NCBI GenBank assembly: GCA_944350115.1
Contig: CALVNZ010000001.1
Coordinates: 157,378 to 221,377 of the forward strand
DNA length: 64,000 nucleotides
Source: an uncultured Clostridia bacterium
GTDB taxonomy: Bacteria > Bacillota > Clostridia > Christensenellales > UBA1242
Direction: 5' to 3'
In this document: piece after piece, positions 57,601 to 63,039 of the stretch
Layout of the letters: each line of letters opens with the position of its first letter
Position numbering within the stretch: position 1 is the first letter of the stretch
Position numbers and translations under genes: made by a program
Notes under the pieces: generated by a model
Databases searched by the model: none
Seen by the model: only the letters and a program-made list of their open reading frames with translations
What the model was told of the DNA's origin: nothing

Positions 57601-58085
57601 GTAATAACAAGATTTGACACCCCGCCTTTATTTGCCAAAATCATTTCGTCTTCATAATTTTCAATGTCTGCTTCAGTTAAAATTTCTCCATCTTTGCTGT
57701 AAGCTTGTTTCACAAGTTTAACAGTAAAGTTTTGCCCTAATGTAATTTTTTCTGGAACTATTATTACTCCATCGGAAATTGTCCCATTAGCTTCATCTCG
57801 AGTAAATGAAATCCCGGATGTAAAACTCAGAGTCACTTCTCTGTTATTTACTTTTTCCGTTGGAGAGTCAATGTTTAAATCAAAATCATCAACAGCCTCA
57901 TATTGCTCTAGACTAGAATTAAATGTGTTGTCCTGATCTTGAATGGTAATTGACAAAGGATAGACTTGTTCGGTTTTAAAGCCTGTTGTCAAATAAACAT
58001 ATAAAACCCCACCTCCAACGGCGAGCAAAATTATTGAAATAAATATTGCAACCATTTGCCAGGTTTTAGGCGCTTTGATTTTCAT
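48603..58085 (-). CDS. giant signal-anchored surface protein, 3160 residues, beta-rich
   Basis: The largest gene in the window. Residues 1-10 are basic, 11-32 form one membrane helix (QMVAIFISIILLAVGGGVLYVYL) and the rest is soluble, poor in Cys and Lys-light, rich in Ser, Thr, Asn, Asp, Glu and Val, with many alternating beta-like stretches. This fits a chain of immunoglobulin-like or adhesin domains outside the cell, held by the N-terminal helix. No LPXTG, choline-binding or S-layer domain is seen at the C-terminus, which ends in SYLESKHGWDKLLGQFRLILI. The frame is open for 9.5 kb. GGAGG lies before the ATG. Two short in-frame tandem repeats are present (below). Possible roles are adhesion or cell-surface structure; no specific function can be claimed. 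Confidence 0.88.
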   Translation of the reverse strand: MKIKAPKTWQMVAIFISIILLAVGGGVLYVYLTTGFKTEQVYPLSITIQDQDNTFNSSLEQYEAVDDFDLNIDSPTEKVNNREVTLSFTSGISFTRDEANGTISDGVIIVPEKITLGQNFTVKLVKQAYSKDGEILTEADIENYEDEMILANKGGVSNLVITTQNKKLPSTTIKIAVDVPVINIGLKIVDASSPELEYNADESGLIKIPEGTNFVVEPVFMPEASRYQFSDDKNTSLTEKREKHIYYELASATNGITFNYNNGDVYFSALSEVSALNTINAYLFSDSLTERDFYIANADLEGIALYNEAISTLSSSESAIFSSISHAVVEANVGGFVITTNTQDNPYELTVNKLFRISAGASTLSNLSLGAIVSDIHGNSLSGMIKNVAVRVLSAKTESGEDAPLSDITLKGGSAVVVDGLTYVKINSNVKNLNQAYFELSLNGVYDLQLEVVLLVEDEHGQLNIFEEKYVLYFESTESVEEDVSWTSETPDPISMTIIYSGNEAVASQYEKNLNTLTNVPAGNVYQKKVFFVYSSDAGVDLSEYFSTVSSGKGVYVINGENKTLYPLNGSELVAKQAISGVSLVFATVRTDAYGNPVLEEDGRYRLIKISNAVTVNVKETLRGFEAGLQIQNEDWLYENETTGRKQYIIPTGSNLQNNIPAGNDITLKITLADGDGDVFLSEYNLGNITIYASKNEDGSTKDSAIVIFGQPTITKEANNDVATIQIGLWELNIANEEGENYYFFVEYNNSMQTTSTRADVVTTDVDLFTTGIKVYNQKTKEIKAEGLIGSAFSVDQVLQTSGESSISIQNEAGENVVFNGETGLLKSIQLYDYYGRLFNGNYTLNSSEPTLIIVNNEGEKAITFGAGELTNGRVTITSDGVSQNFTINMTSQGITGINVGGVPSSDLSQASYTFTPNIVGGGATINLKKSGASPDGLLEVLVNGGVYEPSAYYLTLDQAFLSSIDVTNFWAMFEVTKEDGAISSNPQSTDKISKIVVKNHFAQDVTLIFNATNDNGTLKFTFKLTIKATATETLNNLNNVAYFTDGTLGVVGREEDETAVYAGFGIDLDEYLSVNNVNWGEVYEGKVDEGEVDEKGYSFIVEGKKVATVIQNILIFEDVVEKTNIQLTLYALTNNNQYGYYKEINFTVYPNIKIEQKTTQINASAIATTSEGYASSNIFDIVRITDKTFSGDTNKGTVELGEEKWTLINSIKFVSLENQNEVEFIEFTQEKNIQRTLATLIYNYGQTSKDVTLKIYGANGVLIDSADYDLILGIDLTNVVGSGKIISGTEKQVLYGGVNVAVIEGNTTTINRNVVIEINGQTISAELNKGNYCYSVTDSAENVDTIAFKFDSSNSPILAEDKDPPILAGDKAFIYLTFKVDGSSEYARWQVPILVSRVGSTFVGYDDENDLQKVFEANEEYCAEVTAGSTYEMKLTGKVIKPVLKSDGTTTATNEDPGVLYSYELIGDLANSAFTSFSENGTFTIKNMLAGTEVVVKIKVTITKEGVSLSYDYNLKIVGNLESVGEVIYPYNGSTAEFVEVENGQYSEPIDLDSAFGSEAENAGQTRFPTDEAWGTGTYSVKSVTIDGEEVENFGAGSPFEVVLSGSKLTFKNNSDAKNVTVVISKTYSNLYNHTFEYTFVVNSSDVEYFVDYSEFNNAKLIDGVLEIFRGQTNITFDVTTKQRVGDAESNVGSDITTVVTSNFGEGIISVDETSDNPKKIKLTLPGFIGTDSDYEIYFTIAGQKTITLPVFVPSTVKFKWTQDVLMGGTTYEPTNLLGEVPTGVDITEVSTDDKTELINTSGSSFTVAPIYNATNLSATVTYNYNYNHDGKTGSGSVSKTFTFKANISIKSITTADIVGGSSLTIALGDVLEGAGANEQYAITESSFDRSFVENVSINNQTISIQAKYVPQQTATWVEFKLQYENGTYSFTTDTIRISFVILPATQATINYPQPANETLEYEVIKYGKYTDFFTSTADFANGARVVWTNWETDSSLNVSINENESTINLLSCLYENGDLTVTKKEGASGIGKITFVLTYKGVSVNYVVYVFDNVISSQTQTTVNQTVEAGQSFELLYADKSSLYDGDKTNIFAKNRLAQLSVSSEASVGTIYKIYNKTDGAELASFRMTESLKTKGTIYVDVGTDVSADTEFVIGGKNDKDEIETYAGVSFVRLASRVEYYYTLSDGSSVLITNGALNIVEEEDGSNFEAGQIATFNVQYKIGVDGTPAGTITYNVKKALDIEVGKEFTAGNQTVITIQTNDGDSYKLVEQAEIRHPSTGELISYDSIKNGEVSLNVQVVANPQDVLGEFSNLSVPKEEFKYKTTNGSDYLTFSPIAKNEDDGGKTVYDFYLFGEGADNKGDYVLLRFDYTVGEFTKSFYLVVKLIPDYTVTIGGTTVATAGTTTEEVASNEISPYNFTPTGDLPLNIATANNSVVSFVRSNWNNVNIATSLTYTLNVKGDGSGYNAESNIGKLNLNSDEWQAINGQYNQAKTQATITVDGQVYTMIFTEGSLAEIKLGNETLENAVSGNKVTINNKNYLFEVNQDDMPTLLPYNATATPNGSDLIITPSQVVFGQKQYMLEITNEYEFTVHFYFNLLPQQAQNPIIYTGATDTYYVEGEKFDVGVLYDLISVSSHTVGEGAQAKTEYDLTMLYDQVPAGASSGNMIVLDNIDTWGSNSDEINSVDGDKVSEASKAIYNNYLTNTALSQMTYQYVEVSSVTFQYESEIKQAGGSGGRLATANDLKALGEINYYSPQETGRFTVPTMPGWCYGTNDSISVTVRVVLTYSKGGDSETCEVSFVATLSRKVAMNSIGNVVVDGKSFNLKDYISVTGYDSGNTAVSGNDSGDNNPVSYYDDTLVLTLPASGTATIEVKLNEETPVTKTYNNENTLRPVTQYISISDLVGRTIQPKSDTVTITISGQSENTTLYYAGEAINPTKTISDSDSTTSASDWQPITDDTDTIYIEDAGRMLQQDYYEVTKSYVIGVKVDGEDVYYRFNKTYWVTSAFSFFDDGLGTATIKQINQQGYENTGDGNYKIQISKWASGMTLYQAKTGNGSTSFEQDATAKALEEYDSDSWDEAEKKKIYFEVSFGEGEISTAYFGEDGSTLYTGAGYKPNNQEYIMVNVYCKASGGPAGSYLESKHGWDKLLGQFRLILI
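53974..54027 (-). repeat. 27-base tandem duplication in the giant protein gene
   Basis: Two copies encode SPILAEDKD and PPILAGDKA, nine residues each. The high identity suggests recent slippage or duplication. Confidence 0.85.
54801..54845 (-). repeat. three 15-base tandem repeats in the giant protein gene
   Basis: The units encode GEVYE, GKVDE and GEVDE. They differ by one or two bases each, a length-variable site by nature. Confidence 0.85.
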
Positions 58086-58135
58086 AATCCTCCATCAACC
58101 ACTTTAGGTTATTCTTTGCATTTATTATTAATTTA

Positions 58136-58164
58136 ATTATACTTTTTTTGACAAAAATCACCAA
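58136..58164 (-). promoter_or_regulatory. likely promoter of the giant protein gene
   Basis: On the minus strand TTGGTG (58164-58159) and TATAAT (58141-58136) are 17 bases apart. The rest of the 297-base gap to the ABC-F gene is very AT-rich, with no gene seen. Confidence 0.55.
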
Positions 58165-58328
58165 ACAAACAAACGAATAAAAAAAACATTTTTTAATTAA
58201 ATTAAAAAATAAATTTTTTGCTCATTAATTTTAAGACAAATAAATTTATATTTTAAAAAATTTTTTTAACTAAAATTTTTAATAATTTTAATCATTTTTG
58301 TTAAAAATCATATTTTTTCTTGATTTTA

Positions 58329-58357
58329 TTGACAATTTTTAGTAATTTTTATATAAT
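58329..58357 (+). promoter_or_regulatory. promoter of the ABC-F gene
   Basis: TTGACA (58329-58334) and TATAAT (58352-58357) are 17 bases apart: full consensus. Confidence 0.8.
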
Positions 58358-58382
58358 TTTCAGTACGAACAAGGAGAAAAAA

Positions 58383-59960
58383 ATGATTCAAGTTTCAAAC
58401 GTATCTCTTGCTTTTGGCGGAAGGACTCTTTACAAAGAAGTCAACTTGAAATTTACAAAAGGCAATTGTTATGGAATTATTGGAGCTAATGGTTCTGGTA
58501 AAAGCACATTTTTGAAAATTTTAACTGGTGAAATAGAACCTAACACCGGCGAAGTTTTTATTTCGCCAGGAGAAAGAATGAGTGTTCTTCAACAAAATCA
58601 AAACGCCTATGACAATGAAACGGTTTTGGATACCGTGTTACTTGGACACAAAAGACTGATGGAAATTCAAAAAGAAAAAGATGAATTGTATGCAAAGCCT
58701 GACTTTTCTGAAGAAGACGGAATTCGCGCTGGTGAACTTGAAACCGAGTTTGCAGAACTTGGAGGCTGGGAAGCTGAAGGTCAAGCAAAAACACTCCTTC
58801 AAAATCTTGGCATAACAGAAGAATATTATTATTCTTTAATGAAAGACACTGACCCAAAAATAAAAGTAAAAGTTTTGCTTGCACAAGCTTTGTTTGGCAA
58901 CCCAGATATATTAGTTTTAGATGAACCGACCAACAACTTGGACTTTAAAACTGCAGTTTGGCTTGAAAACTTTTTGTTAAACTTTGAAAACACGGTCATC
59001 ATCGTTTCTCACAACCGACACTTTTTGAACAAAGTCTGCACACACATTTGCGATGTTGACTATGGACAAATAAACATGTTTATAGGCAACTATGATTTCT
59101 GGTATCAGTCTAGTCAACTTATTGCAAGACAACTTAAAGACCAAAACAAGAAAGCCGAACAGCGCGCAAAGGAATTAAAAGAATTCATTGCAAGGTTCTC
59201 TGCAAACGCATCAAAATCAAAACAAGCGACAAGCAGAAAACGTGAATTAGAAAAATTGACAATTGAAGACATTAAACCTTCTTCCCGTAAATATCCTTTC
59301 ATTGACTTTAAATTTGACCAGGAAATTGGAAAAGAAATATTGAAAGTTGAAAATTTAACTAAAAAAGGATTTTTTAATAATTTAAGTTTTAATGTCGAAA
59401 AAGACCAAAAAATTGCTTTTTTTGCTAAAAACAGCCAGGTTACTACAACATTATTCAATATTTTAACAGGAATAGAACAGCCTGACTCTGGAACAATTAG
59501 ATTTGGCAAAACCATTTCAGTAAGCTATCTTCCGCAAGACAACCGAGAATATTTTGATAATTGCTCTCTTTCAATTGTAGATTGGCTAAGACAATTTTCA
59601 AAAGATCAAAACGAAACATTTATTAGAAGCTGGCTTGGAAGAATGCTTTTCACTGGTGAAGAAAATTTAAAACCTGTCAACGTTTTGTCTGGTGGCGAAA
59701 AAGTTCGTTGTATGTTTGCAAAAATGATGCTGGAAGCTTCCAATATGATAATCATGGATGAACCTACAAACCATCTCGACCTCGAAAGCATTACTTCATT
59801 AAATAATGGCATGAAAAACTTTAAAGGTGCACTTTTGTTTGCATCTCATGACCAGGAAATAATTGAAACGGTTGCAAACCGAATAATCGACATAAAAGAT
59901 GAAAACAACATCGTTGATAAAGCCATTACTTATGAAGAATATGCTGAAAAATATCTTTAA
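58383..59960 (+). CDS. ABC-F ATPase (YbiT-like)
   Basis: ABC-F proteins bind the ribosome E site and help with stalled or drug-bound ribosomes. The start is the ATG at 58383 behind AAGGAG, giving 525 residues; a longer frame upstream runs through the promoter. The first ATPase domain has IGANGSGKSTF, a DPKIKVKVLLAQAL in the signature position, and VLDEPTNNLD. The linker is helical and basic (QLKDQNKKAEQRAKELKEF). The second has a normal signature (LSGGEKVRCMFAKM) and IMDEPTNHLDLES, but its Walker A is degenerate (FFAKNSQVTTTLFN, without the Gly-Lys core). No membrane domain exists. Resistance or housekeeping role cannot be told. Confidence 0.88.
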   Translation: MIQVSNVSLAFGGRTLYKEVNLKFTKGNCYGIIGANGSGKSTFLKILTGEIEPNTGEVFISPGERMSVLQQNQNAYDNETVLDTVLLGHKRLMEIQKEKDELYAKPDFSEEDGIRAGELETEFAELGGWEAEGQAKTLLQNLGITEEYYYSLMKDTDPKIKVKVLLAQALFGNPDILVLDEPTNNLDFKTAVWLENFLLNFENTVIIVSHNRHFLNKVCTHICDVDYGQINMFIGNYDFWYQSSQLIARQLKDQNKKAEQRAKELKEFIARFSANASKSKQATSRKRELEKLTIEDIKPSSRKYPFIDFKFDQEIGKEILKVENLTKKGFFNNLSFNVEKDQKIAFFAKNSQVTTTLFNILTGIEQPDSGTIRFGKTISVSYLPQDNREYFDNCSLSIVDWLRQFSKDQNETFIRSWLGRMLFTGEENLKPVNVLSGGEKVRCMFAKMMLEASNMIIMDEPTNHLDLESITSLNNGMKNFKGALLFASHDQEIIETVANRIIDIKDENNIVDKAITYEEYAEKYL

Positions 59961-59974
59961 AATTAATTAATTGA

Positions 59975-60003
59975 TTGACATTTCAAAATTTTTAGAATAC
60001 AAT
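59975..60003 (+). promoter_or_regulatory. promoter of the T-box-glyS transcript
   Basis: TTGACA (59975-59980) and TACAAT (59998-60003) are 17 bases apart. Confidence 0.75.
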
Positions 60004-60007
60004 AATT

Positions 60008-60146
60008 CAAGCAATGACGGAACTGGCAATTCCCGAGCAAACGCTTGTCGGCGTAAAGACAAAAATAAGGCACACCTGTGCGAATTAGGGTGGAACAGCG
60101 AATCGATAAAATCGCCCCTATGCTTGTCATAGGGGTTTTTTATTTT
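60008..60146 (+). promoter_or_regulatory. T-box riboswitch, glycine
   Basis: The conserved T-box sequence AGGGTGGAACAGCG is at 60087-60100. Upstream is a compact stem I region in which GGC (60025-60027, in AACTGGCAATTCC) is the likely glycine specifier. Downstream is the terminator: CCCCTATG (60115-60122) pairs with CATAGGGG (60128-60135), and T residues follow. Uncharged tRNA-Gly would favour the antiterminator and turn on glyS. The stem I region is short compared with classic T-boxes, as is usual for glycine T-boxes. Confidence 0.9.
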
Positions 60147-60160
60147 TAAAGGAGAAAATT

Positions 60161-61534
60161 ATGGAAAAGTTAAAAAATCTTGATAAAATTGTTATGCTTT
60201 GCAAAAACAGAGGCATTATCTTCCCAGGAAGTGAAATCTATGGTGGCATGGGGAACACTTGGGACTATGGTCCTGTTGGAGTGGAATTAAAAAACAACAT
60301 TAAGCGCGCTTGGTGGAAACGATTTGTTCAAGAAAGTCCAACAACTTACGGTGTTGACGCCGCAATTTTAATGAATTCACGAGTTTGGGACGCAAGTGGA
60401 CACACTGCCTCTTTTTCTGATCCGAAAATGGACTGTAAAAATTGCAAGACTAGGCATCGCGCAGACAACTTGATTTCTGCTCATTCAAAAGGCAAAGAAA
60501 ACCCTGACGCTATGTCAAATGAAGAAATGGAAGCCTACATTCAAGCTCATCATGTTTGTTGCCCTAATTGCGGAAAATGCGATTGGACGCCAATTCGCCA
60601 ATTTAATCTTATGTTTGAAACATCTCGTGGAGTAACCGATGGTGACACAAACAAAATCTATTTGCGACCTGAAACAGCTCAAGGAGAATTTGTCAACTTT
60701 TTAAACATTCAACGTTCAATGCGTGCAAAAGTTCCTTTTGGAATCGCACAAGTCGGCAAAGCATTTAGAAACGAAATTACTCCAGGAAACTTTATTTTTA
60801 GAACAATTGAATTTGAGCAAATGGAGCATCAACAATTCTGCAAAGAAGGAGACGATCACAAGTTTTATGAAGAATACAAACAAAAAGCTTTCAACTTCTT
60901 GCTTGATTTGGGAATAAAAAAGGAAAATTTAAGATTTAAAGATCATGACAAACTTGCCCATTATGCAAAAGCAGCATGCGACATTCAATACAACTATCCT
61001 ATTGGTTGGGACGAACTAAATGGAATTCACAATAGATCAAATTATGATTTGTCAAGACATCAAGAATACTCCGGCAAATCTATGGAGTATACAGATCCAT
61101 ACACAAATGAAAAGTATATTCCAAATGTTGTTGAATATTCAATAGGCGCAGACAGATTGACTTTGGTCGTTTTATGTGACGCCTATGATGAAGAAACCCT
61201 TGAAAATGGCGAAACTAGAGTAGTAATGCACTTCCATCCTGCAATAGCACCTTTCAAAGTCGCAATTTTGCCACTTCAAAAAAATCTAAGTGAAAAAGCA
61301 AAAGAAGTTTACTCATCCCTTTCAAAAGATTTTATGTGTGATTATGATGAAGCAGGATCAATAGGAAAACGATACCGCAGACAAGATGAGATCGGAACGC
61401 CTTTCTGTGTGACAATTGATTTTGACACGCTTGAAAATGACACAGTAACAATTAGATATCGCGACACAATGAAACAAGAAAGAATAGCAATTGAAAAACT
61501 TGCTGAATTTATAAAAGAAAAAATTAAATTTTAA
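60161..61534 (+). CDS. glyS: glycyl-tRNA synthetase, single-chain type
   Basis: This is the class II dimeric GlyRS (eukaryote/archaea-like and Bacillus/Clostridium-like), not the alpha-beta tetramer. The 457-residue product starts LDKIVMLCKNRGIIFPGSEIYGGMGNTWDYGPVGVELKNNIKRAWW, has a Cys-rich insertion (CKNCKTRHRADN; CCPNCGKCDW), RQFNLMFETSRGV, LRPETAQGEFVNFLNI, motif 2 in QVGKAFRNEITPGNFIFRTIEFEQME, and motif 3 in SIGADRLTLVVL, then the anticodon-binding domain. The T-box glycine leader in front supports the specificity strongly. Confidence 0.97.
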   Translation: MEKLKNLDKIVMLCKNRGIIFPGSEIYGGMGNTWDYGPVGVELKNNIKRAWWKRFVQESPTTYGVDAAILMNSRVWDASGHTASFSDPKMDCKNCKTRHRADNLISAHSKGKENPDAMSNEEMEAYIQAHHVCCPNCGKCDWTPIRQFNLMFETSRGVTDGDTNKIYLRPETAQGEFVNFLNIQRSMRAKVPFGIAQVGKAFRNEITPGNFIFRTIEFEQMEHQQFCKEGDDHKFYEEYKQKAFNFLLDLGIKKENLRFKDHDKLAHYAKAACDIQYNYPIGWDELNGIHNRSNYDLSRHQEYSGKSMEYTDPYTNEKYIPNVVEYSIGADRLTLVVLCDAYDEETLENGETRVVMHFHPAIAPFKVAILPLQKNLSEKAKEVYSSLSKDFMCDYDEAGSIGKRYRRQDEIGTPFCVTIDFDTLENDTVTIRYRDTMKQERIAIEKLAEFIKEKIKF

Positions 61535-61559
61535 AAAAACAGGCAATGCCTGTTTTTTT
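61533..61559. terminator. bidirectional terminator between glyS and a metallopeptidase gene
   Basis: AAAACAGGC pairs with GCCTGTTTT around AAT, flanked by A and T tracts. Confidence 0.85.
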
Positions 61560-62271
61560 AATCTCTTCTAATTATGAGTGCAAAAAGCACAAGCCTTGCA
61601 AGAGCTATTAAACTAACGGCAAGAGAAGCCACATAAGTTAACGCTGCCGCATTTAAAACTTTTTTAACTGCAGAAATTTCACTAGCGTCAAAACAATTTA
61701 GACTTTTAAGTTCATTAACAGCCCGTTTAGAAGCATTTAGTTCAACCGGCAAAGTTACAAAGTTGACTAGTGCTCCTAGTGCAAAAAGGCCAACGCCCGT
61801 CCAAATAAAAACCTCTCCCCAAATAGTTCCAGCAAGTAAAAACCAGAACATGATTCCAATTCCTACCAAAGGGATGAGCAATGATGAGGTAAAATTGCTG
61901 AGTTTCACAACAAAAAAACGAACTTTCATTGGAAAATAATTTTTTGCATCTTGAATTGCGTGTCCTGTTTCATGTGCAGCGACTCCAATTGCTGCCATCG
62001 ATGACGAGCCGTAAACATTTTCTGACAAACCAATTTCTTTGGTTTTAGGGTTGTAATGATCTGTTAGCTTCCCTTTAATGCCTTTAATTTGCAAAGAAAC
62101 GTTTTCTTTTTGCAATATTCTTTTAGACACCTCTTCTGCAGTCATTTGATTTGTTGCCATTTTTTTAGAAAATGTGTCAAAGGTTTTTGTAACCTTAAAC
62201 TGAGCCCACAAAGCAAAAAACAAAGCTGGAAAGATTAAAAACGATATTATTATATAGTGCCAGTAAAGCAT
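61558..62271 (-). CDS. YugP-type neutral zinc metallopeptidase, copy 1
   Basis: A 237-residue membrane protein of the putative zinc metallopeptidase family (YugP, PF04298). It has an N-terminal helix, the zinc motif HETGH within AAIGVAAHETGHAIQDAKNY (about 100), and two more membrane segments around 125-175. The C-terminal part (ELNASKRAVNELKSLN...AALTYVASLAVSL) is typical. An AAGGAG site precedes the ATG. It lies 14 bases downstream of copy 2; both are therefore in one transcript. The substrate is unknown; related Bacillus proteins are also uncharacterised. Confidence 0.88.
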   Translation of the reverse strand: MLYWHYIIISFLIFPALFFALWAQFKVTKTFDTFSKKMATNQMTAEEVSKRILQKENVSLQIKGIKGKLTDHYNPKTKEIGLSENVYGSSSMAAIGVAAHETGHAIQDAKNYFPMKVRFFVVKLSNFTSSLLIPLVGIGIMFWFLLAGTIWGEVFIWTGVGLFALGALVNFVTLPVELNASKRAVNELKSLNCFDASEISAVKKVLNAAALTYVASLAVSLIALARLVLFALIIRRD

Positions 62272-62285
62272 GATTTTTCTCCTTT

Positions 62286-62999
62286 TTATTTAAACATTTT
62301 TGTCTTTCTTGTAAGACCGCTCCAGCTGAAAAAGAGCTTTAATAAATCGCTTAAGTATGTTAGTTTTGCACTTTTCAAGTATTTTTTTACAAGTTTCATA
62401 TCAGATTTAGGCAAAAACTCATCTAATAAAACTATTGCTTTTTTTGAAGCGTCTTTTTCAATATACAACGTAAGACTTTTTAAAATTACTGCAAGCAAGA
62501 ATATTCCTGCTGAAATTCCCCCGAATGTTATCGCCAATGTCAAATATTGCGGAAAAAATAATAAAACTACGCACACGATCAAACACGGCACAAACAATTT
62601 TCCAAAAAACCACCCCGCTTTTTTTAGTCTAATTTTGTGTTTTAAAAGGTTGCCTTGCGCGTCTTGTAAGGCATGCCCTAATTCATGAGCAGTTATTGCA
62701 AAAGAAGCAATAGTGTCATTTTTTAAAGTTTCATCAGTCAAAATAAGCGTTTTGCTTTTTGAAGAATATCCATCACCAACAAACTTATCTGTTTTCGCGA
62801 TTTTTAATTTTCCGCCCAACTGTTCATGATTGACTTCTGCTATGAACTCTAAAATTGATTTATGCCCATTAGCTTGTAATTTAGACATTTCTTCATGAAC
62901 AGCCAAAAACTTTTCAACAGCATAGTTTGCTGTTGCCAGCAAGGCGCTGACAACAACGATTACGCCAAGAATAATTACAATAATCCACCAAAATTCCAT
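62286..62999 (-). CDS. YugP-type neutral zinc metallopeptidase, copy 2
   Basis: Another 237-residue member of the same family with HELGH in SFAITAHELGHALQDAQGN (about 105). The layout is the same: N-terminal helix, HExxH, helices around 130-180, and YIEKDASKKAIVLLDEF...LKSAKLTYLSDLLKLFF at the end. The two copies are clearly related but diverged, so the duplication is old. It is upstream of copy 1 and follows the penicillin-binding protein gene by 40 bases. Its nearness to a cell wall gene might suggest an envelope role. Confidence 0.87.
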   Translation of the reverse strand: MEFWWIIVIILGVIVVVSALLATANYAVEKFLAVHEEMSKLQANGHKSILEFIAEVNHEQLGGKLKIAKTDKFVGDGYSSKSKTLILTDETLKNDTIASFAITAHELGHALQDAQGNLLKHKIRLKKAGWFFGKLFVPCLIVCVVLLFFPQYLTLAITFGGISAGIFLLAVILKSLTLYIEKDASKKAIVLLDEFLPKSDMKLVKKYLKSAKLTYLSDLLKLFFSWSGLTRKTKMFK

Positions 63000-63039
63000 A
63001 ATTATATTTTACATATTTTAAGTTAATTTATCAACCATT

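Noticed and set aside
58320-58382. A 21-residue N-terminal extension of the ABC-F protein
   Set aside because: It would be translated from the promoter region; the ATG at 58383 has the AAGGAG site and matches the family start.
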